Shown: positions 1-8,447 of the stretch, in pieces
Layout of the letters: every line of letters begins with the position of its first letter
Numbering within the stretch: the stretch's first letter is position 1
Program-made: the position numbers and the translations under genes
The notes under the pieces: model-generated
What the model saw: only the letters and a program-made list of their open reading frames with translations
Databases searched by the model: none
Told to the model about the DNA's origin: nothing
Assembly (NCBI GenBank): GCA_026710825.1
Contig: JAPOQH010000131.1
Span: 38,039-102,038, forward strand
Length of the DNA stretch: 64,000 nucleotides
Source: Chloroflexota bacterium
GTDB lineage: Bacteria; Chloroflexota; Dehalococcoidia; Lucifugimonadales; UBA3495
Direction of reading: 5' to 3'

Positions 1-536
1 CGGCTGGCGACCTCGCGGGCGATGGCCTTGGCGAGCCCGATCTGGCCGGCCTTGGATGCCGCGTAGTTGGCCTGGCCCGGGTTGCCGGACAGCCCCACGA
101 CGGATGAAACGTTGACGACCCGTCCATAGCGCTGACGGACCATCAGCGGAATCGCGAATCGCGTCGGGAGGAACGTGCCGCGAAGGTTGACCGTCAGCAC
201 TTCGTCCCAATCGGCGGCGTTCATGCGCATTAGCAAGCGGTCGCGGGTGATCCCCGCGTTGTTCACTAGGATGTCCAACCGGCCCAACCGGTCCGCGGTC
301 GTTTTGACCACGGCTTCGGCGGCGTTCTCGTCGGACACGTCTCCGGGGACGCGCAGGGCCTCACCGCCGGCCGCCCGGATTTGATCAATGACTCGATCGG
401 CTGCGTCCGCGTTGCTCCGGTAGTTGATGCCCACCGACGCACCTGCTGCGGCCAGTTGTTTCGCAATCGCCGCGCCGATGCCACGGGACGATCCCGTTAT
501 CAGCGCAACCTGTCCACTCAGGTCGATGTTATACAT
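1..536 (-). CDS. fabG: 3-oxoacyl-[ACP] reductase FabG, C-terminal end outside the window
   Basis: NADPH-dependent reduction of 3-oxoacyl-ACP in fatty-acid synthesis, cytoplasmic. This is my own translation of the minus strand: 178 residues are visible from the ATG at 536, and the rest lies before position 1. The short-chain dehydrogenase hallmarks are present: TGSSRGIG at residues 14-21 (cofactor binding), NNAG at 92-95, Asn117, the Ser144/145 region, and YAASK at 158-162, giving the Tyr-Lys catalytic pair. It follows plsX by 15 bp, so it is probably the last visible gene of a lipid operon. fabD and acpP, often found between plsX and fabG or just after them, are not between these two genes. 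An SDR of other specificity is possible, but context favours FabG. Confidence 0.9.
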   Translation of the reverse strand, partial: MYNIDLSGQVALITGSSRGIGAAIAKQLAAAGASVGINYRSNADAADRVIDQIRAAGGEALRVPGDVSDENAAEAVVKTTADRLGRLDILVNNAGITRDRLLMRMNAADWDEVLTVNLRGTFLPTRFAIPLMVRQRYGRVVNVSSVVGLSGNPGQANYAASKAGQIGLAKAIAREVAS

Positions 537-551
537 GGCGCACCTATTCCT

Positions 552-1589
552 TCACGCTTCCAGCACGCCCGTATGACGCAACTCAGATAGCTCTTCCCTG
601 AATCCTTCCACCAGGTCGATGCTATGGCATAGCAGGCCGGTGTTGATCGCTCCAGCGATGCCGTCGGCGGTGGATGATCCGTGTCCAACCATCACCAGGC
701 CATCGACGCCGAACAGCGGCCCACCCATGGTCCTCGGCAGGTTCATGTTGGTCCACAGCGCCCTGGCAATCTCTCGCAACTGGTTTTCGGGCAAAAACTC
801 GGCCAACTGGCGCTGCAAATACGGGGCGAGGGCGGAACCAAGCCCCTCGGCGAACTTGATCAGGATGTTCCCGATGAAGCCGTCGCAGACTATTACATCC
901 GCTTTGTTGGTGAAAAAGTCCATGCCCTCCACGTTGCCAACGAAGTTCAGGTGACTGTCCCGGAACAGCGAATGGCTCTCCTGGACCTGGCGGTTGCCCT
1001 TGGCCTCTTCCTCGCCCACGCTGAGCAACGCCACCCGGGGGTTTTCGATTTCCAGGCGGCGTCGGGCGAATACTACTCCCAGTGCCGCAAAACTTAAAAG
1101 CAACGAAGGCCGGGCATCCACATTGCTGCCCAGATCGACCACCGTGGTTTTGGGCGCCAATCCCAGGAAGTTTCCGCCGATGCACGGTCGTTCCAGCCCC
1201 TCCAGCAATCCCAGGGTTATCGTGGCCGTAGCCATGGAAGCGCCGGTTGAACCCACCGAGACCACCATGTCCGCTTCGCCGGCCCGAAGGAGGGACATCG
1301 CAGTAACTATGGAGGAGCGGGGCTTTCTACGCAGGGCTGATATGGGGTGCTCGTCGTCCTCGATTTTGCCTTCGGACGGCACGACTTTGATGGGCAACGC
1401 TGCGAGGTCGGCGTTTTCGTGAGACAGGGCTGCGCGCACTTCATCCGGATCCCCCACGAGGGCGATATCCAGGTGGGGGTGCGCCGCTACCGCGGACAGG
1501 GCCCCTGGGATGGTTACTCTGGGTCCGTAGTCTCCACCCATCGCGTCCAATGCGACGCGCACCCTCGCAGTATTCCCATTGCTGCTCAT
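552..1589 (-). CDS. plsX: phosphate acyltransferase PlsX
   Basis: Converts acyl-ACP to acyl-phosphate, the donor for PlsY in phospholipid synthesis; a peripheral membrane enzyme. The 345-residue length is normal. The N-terminal motif ALDAMGGDYGP near residue 13 is diagnostic, and the STGASMA segment and a C-terminal GVDGLVMVGHGSS stretch also fit the family. Its ATG shares one base with the TAA stop of the upstream dehydratase gene, so the two are almost certainly translated from one message. fabG follows after 15 bp. Confidence 0.96.
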   Translation of the reverse strand: MSSNGNTARVRVALDAMGGDYGPRVTIPGALSAVAAHPHLDIALVGDPDEVRAALSHENADLAALPIKVVPSEGKIEDDEHPISALRRKPRSSIVTAMSLLRAGEADMVVSVGSTGASMATATITLGLLEGLERPCIGGNFLGLAPKTTVVDLGSNVDARPSLLLSFAALGVVFARRRLEIENPRVALLSVGEEEAKGNRQVQESHSLFRDSHLNFVGNVEGMDFFTNKADVIVCDGFIGNILIKFAEGLGSALAPYLQRQLAEFLPENQLREIARALWTNMNLPRTMGGPLFGVDGLVMVGHGSSTADGIAGAINTGLLCHSIDLVEGFREELSELRHTGVLEA

Positions 1590-2047
1590 TATTGAGTAAC
1601 CCCTCGCTCCTTGGTTTCCGCCAATATGGTGGCTGTGCCGGTGATTATCCTCACCCCATTCGCTGCGTTATTGATTTCCACGGCGCAGGTTATTTTTGCG
1701 CCATTGCCTTCGGGTTCGCATTTGCTCACTGCCCCGGTTGCCTCAAGAGTGTCGCCGGGATATGCCGCCCCACGGAACCGCACGCGGAGGTTCCCCGAGG
1801 TCAACCAGTCTGCGCCGTAGGCCTGCGCCATCATTTCCGAGATCAACGCAAGGGTCAGCATTCCGTGGGCGATGACCCCCTCGAACCGGGTTGACGCCGC
1901 GAATTCGTCGTCGTAATGGATGGGATTGTTGTCGCCTGAGGCCTGGCGATAGGCGTTGATGCTTTCGCGCGTGATGGTGCGGCGAACCGGCGGGAGCGTA
2001 TCGCCCACCGCCGTGTGCCTGGCCATGGTGGTTGTGGTGTTGCTCAT
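1589..2047 (-). CDS. MaoC-type (R)-hydroxyacyl dehydratase, HadB-like catalytic subunit
   Basis: Hot-dog-fold dehydratase/hydratase acting on 3-hydroxyacyl thioesters. The hydratase-2 motif is visible as GDNNPIH at residues 38-44, which supplies the catalytic Asp39 and His44, followed by the FEGVIAHGML helix. About 152 residues from the ATG at 2047; an in-frame ATG at 2071 would overlap the upstream gene by 17 bases. It lies directly after a second, motif-poor MaoC-like gene. That arrangement matches the heterodimeric HadAB dehydratase of actinobacterial FAS-II, so I infer that it supplies the FabZ step here. A polyhydroxyalkanoate-type PhaJ role cannot be excluded. Confidence 0.82.
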   Translation of the reverse strand: MSNTTTTMARHTAVGDTLPPVRRTITRESINAYRQASGDNNPIHYDDEFAASTRFEGVIAHGMLTLALISEMMAQAYGADWLTSGNLRVRFRGAAYPGDTLEATGAVSKCEPEGNGAKITCAVEINNAANGVRIITGTATILAETKERGVTQ

Positions 2048-2054
2048 TATTGCT

Positions 2055-2450
2055 TCAGCCGGTCTGACCATCGGTTACGGCGGGCAGCAATATCGTGGTG
2101 CGTCCTCGCTGCAGCAGGGAGCCGTCGCCGGCGTCGGTGGCGCTGTAATTCACCGTCAGGAACGTCAATCCGCCCCTCTCCCGCGCCGGTTCAACCTGCA
2201 CGGTGGTTGCCACGACCGTTCCCAGTCGCGGCGGGCTGATCGTCTCCACGTCCTGCAGGCTGTGTATCGCGCCACCGGGCAAGGACAGACGGTCCAGCAA
2301 CAACCCCACCACTTTGGCGGTCAGCATCAACGGCGGCGCGATGCCGGACTCACCGTAAATCGGCAATTCATCGCCAACGGCGTGCAGGTATTCCAGCACC
2401 TCGTCATCCGTGACTTGCCAGCTTCCCAAATCTATGAAGGTTTCTTGCAC
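2055..2450 (-). CDS. MaoC-like dehydratase partner, HadA/HadC-like
   Basis: 131 residues with the overall hot-dog pattern of the FAS1-like dehydratase domain, including YGESGIAPPLML near residues 32-43, where catalytic members carry the Asp/His pair. No clear catalytic pair is present, which fits the non-catalytic, substrate-holding subunit of a HadAB-type heterodimer. The next gene, the HadB-like partner, starts within 8 bases of its stop. First gene of the predicted unit had2-had1-plsX-fabG. It could instead be a free-standing thioesterase-fold protein. Confidence 0.7.
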   Translation of the reverse strand: MQETFIDLGSWQVTDDEVLEYLHAVGDELPIYGESGIAPPLMLTAKVVGLLLDRLSLPGGAIHSLQDVETISPPRLGTVVATTVQVEPARERGGLTFLTVNYSATDAGDGSLLQRGRTTILLPAVTDGQTG

Positions 2451-2521
2451 AATTATCCGGTGGTGCGCTCATTTTGCAGCCATAGCGCGCCCGGATACAC
2501 TATACACCAAGCCGTTTCGGA

Positions 2522-3766
2522 TTATGCTTTCGGCAGTCCGAAATCCTCCATCGCCATATCCGAAAGGTACTCGCCGATTGCCAGGGATGACGTGGCGCCG
2601 GGCGATGGGGCGTTGAGCACGTGGAGGGCTTTCTGTCCCCTCAGTATGTGAAAATCGTCCAGGATGGCGCCCGACGATGACACGGCCTGAGCGCGCACTC
2701 CGCTGCCGCCGGGTTCGAGGTCGCCGGCGCTTATCTCGGGTATCAGTTTCTTCAGATCACCCACGAACACCGACTTGCTGTATGAGCGGTGCATCTCTTT
2801 CATACCGGTGCGCCAGTGCTTGGCGGTCATCTTCCAGAATCCGGGGAACGTGAGGGAGCCGGCCGTCTCGCCCACGCTGATGTTGCCCTTGCTGTAGCCT
2901 TCACGCGCCCACGCCAGGACCGCGTTGGGCCCTGCCTCGACGTACCCGTGTATGTTGCGCGTGTAGTGCACTCCCAGGAACGGGAACCGCGGATCGGGAA
3001 CCGGATAGATCAACCCCTTGACCAGATCGTGGCTGGATTCCGCAAGCTTGTAATACTCGCCGCGGAACGGGATGATTCGGACGTCGGTCTCCTCGCCCAT
3101 CATGCGCGCCAGTTTATCGGCGTAGAGGCCACCGCAGTTGATCACGTGCTTCGATTGGAGGGCGCCGCGTTCGGTTTCGAGGGTCGTCCCGCCCGCGGTC
3201 TGCCGCGCCTGTTTGACCGCCGCGCCGGTGAATATGTCGCCACCTGCGGACTGGAATTTGCCGGCGTAGGCGTTGGCAACCCTGACGTAGTCGACTATGC
3301 CGGTGTGGGGAGCCCATAGGGCGCGCACACCCCTGGTGTGAGGCTCGATTTCGGCGAGACGATCCGGTTCTACGATCTCGAGATCAGGCACGCCGTTGGC
3401 CACGCCGCGTTCGTACAGGTCCTGCAGGCGGCCCAATTCGCTCTCGTGGGTCGCGACGATCACCTTGCCGCACGGGTCGTAATCGATTTCGTTCTCGTCG
3501 CAGAACGCGATCAGGCGGTCTTTGCCGCCCACGCAGAAACGCGCTTTCCACGATCCGGGGCGGTAGTAGATGCCGGAGTGGATCACGCCGCTGTTGTGGC
3601 CTGTCTGGTGTTGGGCCAGTTGGTCCTCTTTTTCTATGACCGCGACGTTGAGGTTGGGCGACTGCTCCAGCAACTGCATCGCGGTGGACAGCCCGATGAT
3701 GCCGCCGCCCACGATCGCCACGTCGTAGACGCGCGTTTCCACGGAACCGGAACCGTTTGCAGTCAT
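2522..3766 (-). CDS. lhgO: FAD-dependent L-2-hydroxyglutarate oxidase/dehydrogenase (LhgO family)
   Basis: Oxidises L-2-hydroxyglutarate to 2-oxoglutarate with FAD, normally feeding the quinone pool. 414 residues. The FAD dinucleotide motif GGGIIG is at residues 20-25. The segment HQTGHNSGVIHSGIYY near residue 53 and the closing GATSSLAIGEYL are typical of this DAO-superfamily branch. The ATG at 3766 has a purine-rich GGAGGTAAG-type leader. It is separated from the dehydratase operon by 71 bp and may have its own transcript. Substrate specificity is inferred from family resemblance. Confidence 0.86.
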   Translation of the reverse strand: MTANGSGSVETRVYDVAIVGGGIIGLSTAMQLLEQSPNLNVAVIEKEDQLAQHQTGHNSGVIHSGIYYRPGSWKARFCVGGKDRLIAFCDENEIDYDPCGKVIVATHESELGRLQDLYERGVANGVPDLEIVEPDRLAEIEPHTRGVRALWAPHTGIVDYVRVANAYAGKFQSAGGDIFTGAAVKQARQTAGGTTLETERGALQSKHVINCGGLYADKLARMMGEETDVRIIPFRGEYYKLAESSHDLVKGLIYPVPDPRFPFLGVHYTRNIHGYVEAGPNAVLAWAREGYSKGNISVGETAGSLTFPGFWKMTAKHWRTGMKEMHRSYSKSVFVGDLKKLIPEISAGDLEPGGSGVRAQAVSSSGAILDDFHILRGQKALHVLNAPSPGATSSLAIGEYLSDMAMEDFGLPKA

Positions 3767-3817
3767 TGCCTTACCTCCGAAAATATTCCTTGCGGATTTC
3801 CACTCGCGTGTTCTGCC

Positions 3818-4597
3818 CTAGGACGCGGACACCGGATCCCTGTAAATCTCCCGATATGCTTCTGCATCCGAATCCCGCTCGGACAGCGCCGTAACCACGG
3901 TCAACGCGACTGCATCCGTAGCGTCCATCAGCGAATGCACCTTCGAGGCTGAACTGGGCTCAGGGATGGATGCCCCTTTGGCGGGCAATTGGTCCAAATG
4001 GGAAGCCAATACTCTGCGCGCTGTTTTGCACGTCGCCTCGAGTGTTTCGCCGGACGCCGCGCATCCCGGCAGGTCGGGAAAACTGATGCATATGCCGCCG
4101 TCGTTGCTCTGCCTGACCAGGGCGGCATAGGTTCTCTCCGATGCGTCAGCCTTCACCGGCCGCAGCCCAATTCCGGCTGCGACTGCTTCTGATATCGGCT
4201 CCTCATCACAGTATGGGAGGTCGTCAAGCTCGCTTTCGGCAATCGGCGTCCCGAAAATTTCACGGTACTCGTCGGAAGCCAGAAATGCCTCAAACTCCGC
4301 CTGTGCCTCTTCTTCGGTACGCTCGGGCAACGCCTCGACAACGATCAGGGCGATGGCGTCAAAAGCGTCTTCGTGTACCAGGGCATCATCTGGAGAACAT
4401 GGTGGAGGGATTAACAGGCCATCGGCGGCCAATCCCGCCAAATGCAGGGCCAACGCTTCGCGCGCCATCTCACCGGCTTCGCCCAACGTGCTGCCCACGG
4501 AAATGCATCCCGGAAGATCGGGAAAGCTGACTCCATAGTCACTGTCTAGGTCTTTGTGGATCAATGCTATGTATGTACGTTCCATTTGATCGTTCAT
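3818..4597 (-). CDS. hicB: tandem HicB-like antitoxin (two HicB domains fused)
   Basis: 259 residues holding two copies of the HicB partial-RNase-H fold. Each carries the diagnostic SFPDLPGC core, at residues 24-31 and 172-179, followed by the helix that ends in L-x-x-H-L. No ribbon-helix-helix or helix-turn-helix tail is recognisable, so DNA binding is doubtful. The two copies differ in sequence and are separated by an acidic linker (about residues 92-150). The start codon directly follows the HicA stop (TGAATG), a typical coupled toxin-antitoxin layout. The expected role is to bind and block HicA. Confidence 0.8.
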   Translation of the reverse strand: MNDQMERTYIALIHKDLDSDYGVSFPDLPGCISVGSTLGEAGEMAREALALHLAGLAADGLLIPPPCSPDDALVHEDAFDAIALIVVEALPERTEEEAQAEFEAFLASDEYREIFGTPIAESELDDLPYCDEEPISEAVAAGIGLRPVKADASERTYAALVRQSNDGGICISFPDLPGCAASGETLEATCKTARRVLASHLDQLPAKGASIPEPSSASKVHSLMDATDAVALTVVTALSERDSDAEAYREIYRDPVSAS

Positions 4598-4786
4598 TCA
4601 CCGTAACCTGACACCCGACAGTCGTTCAATGTTTCGTAGCGTGCCCTTCGGTACATCCTTTCGGGGATGCGGCACCGTTACAGTGGCCGGATGAGTAGGG
4701 TGTTTCATCTGGTGATGTGATCCATTAATCCGGGCGACGTACCACCCTTGCTCCACCAGCCGCCGCATCACCTCCCGGCTGTCCAT
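4598..4786 (-). CDS. hicA: HicA-type mRNA interferase toxin
   Basis: 62 residues from the ATG at 4786; the frame is open upstream to 4831, but the shorter start gives the normal HicA length. It has the double-stranded-RNA-binding-like fold signature G-S-H-H at residues 22-25 with the catalytic histidine, then the strand containing VTVPHP and the conserved C-terminal K-G-T-L-R-N-I motif. Toxins of this family cleave mRNA until neutralised by HicB. The toxin precedes the antitoxin, as in classical hicAB loci. A small accessory cassette between metabolic genes. Confidence 0.86.
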   Translation of the reverse strand: MDSREVMRRLVEQGWYVARINGSHHQMKHPTHPATVTVPHPRKDVPKGTLRNIERLSGVRLR

Positions 4787-4860
4787 TACGGCATTATACA
4801 CTCGGCGGTGATTCGGGCCGCGTTGCGTCAATCCGGGCCCGTCGCTATGCTTACGTTGCC

Positions 4861-6192
4861 ATGACTACCGCTCAACCTGATCAACCCGACTTCGCCCGAC
4901 GAATCGCCCGTTTTGCGGCCGAGATCGCCGAACATCCGGACGGTCTGCCGGACCTCGTCGCCGATATGTGCCGCGACATGATGCTCAACGCCGCCGCCGC
5001 CGCACTGGCCGGCGCCGCCCATCCCGACGGAATCGCGCTGGCCCGCGGATTGCGCGCCATGGGGGGCAACGGTCGCAGCACCATCATCGGCATGGGTCAA
5101 CGCACGTCACCGGTTCACGCGGCCCTGGTCAACGGGACACTGATCCGCCTGTTGGATTTCGACGACAACCTCGTGGAGTCCGGCGGCACCGGGGCGCCGC
5201 AGGTCCATCCCACTGCCGCGGTGTTCCCCGCCGTTATGGCGTTGGGCGAAATGAACGGATATGCGGGCAACTCGGTCCTGGCGGCGTTCGCCGTTGGTTG
5301 CGAGATCACCGCCCGAATGTCGCAGGCGCCGCAGATTGGTCGAGCGTGCGGTTCCATCGGAGCGGCGACGGCGTCAGCGATGCTGTTCGCGCCCGAGGAA
5401 TCGACGATAGCCAACGCCGTCGGTATGGCCGCCACGTCCGCCAATACCGGTATCGGGTACCAATCCGCCGGAGCCGCGTCCATTCCCGAGGGACACTCCG
5501 CGATGCACGGGGTGCTGGCTGCGATCACAGCGGCTGAGGGCATGCAGGCGGCGCCCGCGCATGATGTGGTGGCAGACGAGGCTCTTGACGGCCTGGGGCG
5601 CGACTGGCGGTTGCTGGATCCGGGCGTGACCATCCGCTTGTATCCGTGCCATTCTGCCGGCCACAGTGTGATCGACGCGATCCTGGGACTGTTGCAGCTT
5701 CATAGATTCGGCTCCAACGACATCGTATCGGCGCACGTCGGCGTGACCGCCGAAACCATGAGGGACTTATCGCAGGTGCTGCCTTCCGACGGTTGGCAGG
5801 CTCGCGCGTCCATCGGTTTCATCGCGGCGGCGACCCTGTGCCACGGCCAGCCGCTGATCAACTTTTTCTCCGATCCTGCGGTGCAGGATGAGGGCGTGCG
5901 CGCCGTGATGGGCCGCATATCGGTGGAAGCGACCCTGACAGCGTCGCCATTGGCCCCACACCCTGCGGAGGTGGCGGTAAGTCTGAGCGACGGCCGGACC
6001 CTGCGGCATCGCGTGGACCATCCCCGGGGAACGCCGGCCATGCCCCTCGATGCTGAGGAGTTGGAGGCCAAGTTCCTGTACTGCACACGCTACATCCTGC
6101 CGGCGGACCATATCGACGAAGCCATCGCCAGTTTCCGAGGCATCGCCGAAATCGAAAACGTGACCGGCATGGCGTCCGTCCTGGGCGGCTGA
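4861..6192 (+). CDS. MmgE/PrpD family protein (first copy)
   Basis: 443 residues, the usual length for the MmgE/PrpD fold, which includes 2-methylcitrate dehydratase and cis-aconitate decarboxylase. Seen: an N-terminal all-helical domain, the LLDFDDN segment near residue 97, and a C-terminal alpha/beta domain beginning after GLLQLHRFG. Not closely similar to the second copy at 12292. No methylcitrate-cycle neighbours are present, so substrate is unknown; a dehydratase or isomerase of a small acid is the family-level guess. Divergent from hicA with about 75 bp between them. Confidence 0.8.
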   Translation: MTTAQPDQPDFARRIARFAAEIAEHPDGLPDLVADMCRDMMLNAAAAALAGAAHPDGIALARGLRAMGGNGRSTIIGMGQRTSPVHAALVNGTLIRLLDFDDNLVESGGTGAPQVHPTAAVFPAVMALGEMNGYAGNSVLAAFAVGCEITARMSQAPQIGRACGSIGAATASAMLFAPEESTIANAVGMAATSANTGIGYQSAGAASIPEGHSAMHGVLAAITAAEGMQAAPAHDVVADEALDGLGRDWRLLDPGVTIRLYPCHSAGHSVIDAILGLLQLHRFGSNDIVSAHVGVTAETMRDLSQVLPSDGWQARASIGFIAAATLCHGQPLINFFSDPAVQDEGVRAVMGRISVEATLTASPLAPHPAEVAVSLSDGRTLRHRVDHPRGTPAMPLDAEELEAKFLYCTRYILPADHIDEAIASFRGIAEIENVTGMASVLGG

Positions 6193-6254
6193 CCCGATTG
6201 GGCGCGTCCCCCCACCCCGTCAAACACCCGAAAATACGACCGGAGGCAAACACC

Positions 6255-7223
6255 ATGAAAGGCATACGCGCTTACGAAGTCGGCGGCCCCAGCGTCCTGA
6301 AATACGAAGAAATGCCCGAACCTACGCCCGCAGCGGGGGAGGCCGTAGTATCCATCCGCAACATCGGCGTGAACTATACCGACGTGTCCAGCCGCAAGGG
6401 CACCAACCCGCCAGCGGCGTTCCCGTGGACTCCCGGGCGCGAGGCATCAGGCGAAGTGATTGCCGTGGGCGAGGGCGTAACCGAGGTCGCGGTTGGAGAT
6501 CGCGTCGCCTACGCGATGCACACCGGGTCCTATGCCGAACAGCAGGCCGTTCCCGCCTGGCTGCTGGTGCGCATCCCCGACACCATGGACTTCGATTTGG
6601 GCGCGGCGACGCTGCTCCAGTGCATGACGGCCCACTTTCTGGTCAATGACATCATCCCTCTTCAGGCCGGTCAAAGCGCCCTGGTACACGCCGGGGCCGG
6701 CGGCATGGGTCTGCTGCTCATCCAGATGCTGAAGCGCATGGGCCTGCATGTGTACACCACCGTATCGACTGACGATAAGGCAGCCCTCGCCAGCAACGCC
6801 GGCGCAGATGACGTCATCCTCTACACGCGGCAGGACTTCGAGGAAGAAATCCGGCGGATGACGAATGGAGAGGGCGTCAAGATCATTTACGACGCAGTCG
6901 GCGCGACCACGTTCGAGAAGGGTCTGCGCATCCTGGGCCGGCGCGGCTGCATGTGCCTGTATGGACAGGCCGGCGGCCCGGTCGGGCAGGTGGACTCCGC
7001 CGCCCTGAGGAACGGTTCCCTGTACCTCACGCGCCCATCCCTGGGTGATTTCACGGCCACGCGGCCCGAGTTGCTGAAGCGCGCGGAGGAATGCCTGGAC
7101 TGGGTCCAATCCGGCAGGGTCCGGCTGAACGTCACCCTCAACCTCCCCCTCGCCGAAGCCGCCGAGGCCCACCGCCGCCTGGAGGGGCGGGAGACGACGG
7201 GGAAGATTTTGTTGACGCCGTGA
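6255..7223 (+). CDS. quinone oxidoreductase, zinc-free medium-chain dehydrogenase
   Basis: 322 residues. NADPH-dependent one-electron reduction of quinones, or reduction of enones, is the family activity. The N-terminal GroES-like domain contains NIGVNYTDVSSRKG; the Rossmann domain carries HAGAGGMG near residue 151. The zinc-binding cysteines of alcohol dehydrogenases are absent. The ATG at 6255 has a CGGAGG ribosome site 8 bases upstream; the open frame before it (from 6198) lies between genes and is not supported. It follows the MmgE/PrpD gene by 62 bp and may share its transcript. Confidence 0.88.
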   Translation: MKGIRAYEVGGPSVLKYEEMPEPTPAAGEAVVSIRNIGVNYTDVSSRKGTNPPAAFPWTPGREASGEVIAVGEGVTEVAVGDRVAYAMHTGSYAEQQAVPAWLLVRIPDTMDFDLGAATLLQCMTAHFLVNDIIPLQAGQSALVHAGAGGMGLLLIQMLKRMGLHVYTTVSTDDKAALASNAGADDVILYTRQDFEEEIRRMTNGEGVKIIYDAVGATTFEKGLRILGRRGCMCLYGQAGGPVGQVDSAALRNGSLYLTRPSLGDFTATRPELLKRAEECLDWVQSGRVRLNVTLNLPLAEAAEAHRRLEGRETTGKILLTP

Positions 7224-7274
7224 GCATAGTTGCAGCCAAATTACCTTGGCACGTTTACTGAGGTGATGCACCCA

Positions 7275-7697
7275 ATGCGCCGTCTGTACTTGGTGTCCTG
7301 TGTGTCGCAAAAGAGACCGTACGCTGCCCCCGCACAGGAACTTTACATCTCTCCCTTGTTCCGAAAGGCGCGAGCGTACGTGTTGAAATCCGGTTCCCCC
7401 TGGTTCATTTTGTCGGCAGAGCATGGCTTGGTGAATCCGGATACGATCCTCGCTCCTTACGAAAAAACTTTGAACACTATGAATGCCAACGATCGGCGGG
7501 AGTGGTCTAGGAAAGTTCGGACTCAAATGGAGACGGTTTTGCCGGAAGCGGATAAGGTGGTTCTATTGGCGGGGAAAAAATATCGAGAACATCTCGAACC
7601 TTGGTTGCGGAGTCGGTACGGCATCGTCCGTGTGCCAATGGAAGGGTTGAGGATTGGCAAGCAATTGCAATGGTTATCGGAAAATGAACCGAACTGA
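7275..7697 (+). CDS. DUF6884-like protein
   Basis: 140 residues. It opens with LYLVSCVSQKR, followed by A-Q-x-L-Y-x-S-P-L-F-x-K-A-R and ILSAEHGLV; this pattern I associate with DUF6884, whose members resemble the YaaA/nucleobase-processing fold. The function is not established to my knowledge. The ATG at 7275 is preceded by AGGTG 9 bases upstream; an in-frame ATG at 7266 is also possible. Its 3' end overlaps the next gene by 14 bases, indicating coupled translation. Codon use looks more AT-tolerant than the flanking metabolic genes, consistent with a mobile cassette. Confidence 0.65.
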   Translation: MRRLYLVSCVSQKRPYAAPAQELYISPLFRKARAYVLKSGSPWFILSAEHGLVNPDTILAPYEKTLNTMNANDRREWSRKVRTQMETVLPEADKVVLLAGKKYREHLEPWLRSRYGIVRVPMEGLRIGKQLQWLSENEPN

Positions 7698-8379
7698 AGA
7701 TACGCGAGCGTTCTACCAACTCCTGCATGAGTTAGAACAGCGCTTTGGCGGTACCCGAACCCTGACTGATTGCCACGGTAGGATGCCTTGGCCATCGCGC
7801 GGCGTTTACTTCTTTTTTGAACCGGGCGAAACGCGGTCGAGAACCGGCCACGGTCCGCGCGTAGTCCGCGTAGGCACCCATGCGTTGATGGCGAAATCCC
7901 GTACTTCGCTGTGGAATCGTCTCAACCAACATCGGGGCACACTCAACCCATTGGGCGGTAATCATCGCGGCTCTATTTTCCGCCTGTTGATCGGGGACGC
8001 GATGACCAGCGCCGGCTACGTTGAGTACACGGGCAGTTGGGGACGCGGTTCAAGCGCGCCCAAAGCTATACGTGAATCGGAGCGTCCGGCGGAAGTGGAG
8101 GTTAGCCGCTACATCGGCGCAATGCCGTTCCTAGTCGTGTCAATCAACGATGCTCCGGGTCCTGAAAGTCAGCGGGGTTATATCGAGCGGAATGCCATCG
8201 CTCTGTTGAGTGGGTATTCGTCGACCGCCGCAGACCCGCCGTCTGCAAATTGGCTTGGTTTCCATTCCTCTCGTGAGCGAGTCCGCCGATCCGGACTTTG
8301 GAACAACAACCACGTGGACGAATGTTATGAGCCAGCGTTTTTGGGGGCCCTCGAAAAACTGATCCATGATATCGGGTGA
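7684..8379 (+). CDS. GIY-YIG nuclease-like protein
   Basis: 231 residues from the ATG at 7684; an earlier start at 7654 would increase the overlap. The N-terminal half shows the GIY-YIG layout: GVYFFFE near residue 39, VVRVGTH near residue 58, then SLWNRLNQHRG with candidate catalytic Arg/His residues. A later YIERNAIALL supplies a candidate metal-binding Glu. The divergent motif means nuclease activity is an inference. It is coupled to the DUF6884-like gene, which suggests that the two act together on a nucleic acid. A divergent endonuclease or a DNA-modification accessory protein are both possible. Confidence 0.6.
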   Translation: MNRTEDTRAFYQLLHELEQRFGGTRTLTDCHGRMPWPSRGVYFFFEPGETRSRTGHGPRVVRVGTHALMAKSRTSLWNRLNQHRGTLNPLGGNHRGSIFRLLIGDAMTSAGYVEYTGSWGRGSSAPKAIRESERPAEVEVSRYIGAMPFLVVSINDAPGPESQRGYIERNAIALLSGYSSTAADPPSANWLGFHSSRERVRRSGLWNNNHVDECYEPAFLGALEKLIHDIG

Positions 8380-8388
8380 ACACTTACA

Positions 8389-8417
8389 TTGACGCCCCCA
8401 ACGCCTCACCATACAAT
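8389..8417 (+). promoter_or_regulatory. sigma70-type promoter for the trp operon
   Basis: TTGACG at 8389-8394 and TACAAT at 8412-8417 with a 17-bp spacer. Transcription would begin near 8424, just ahead of the T-box leader, so placement and function agree. Confidence 0.75.
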
Positions 8418-8447
8418 TGTTACTCGCACAACCGAATACCCAATCGC

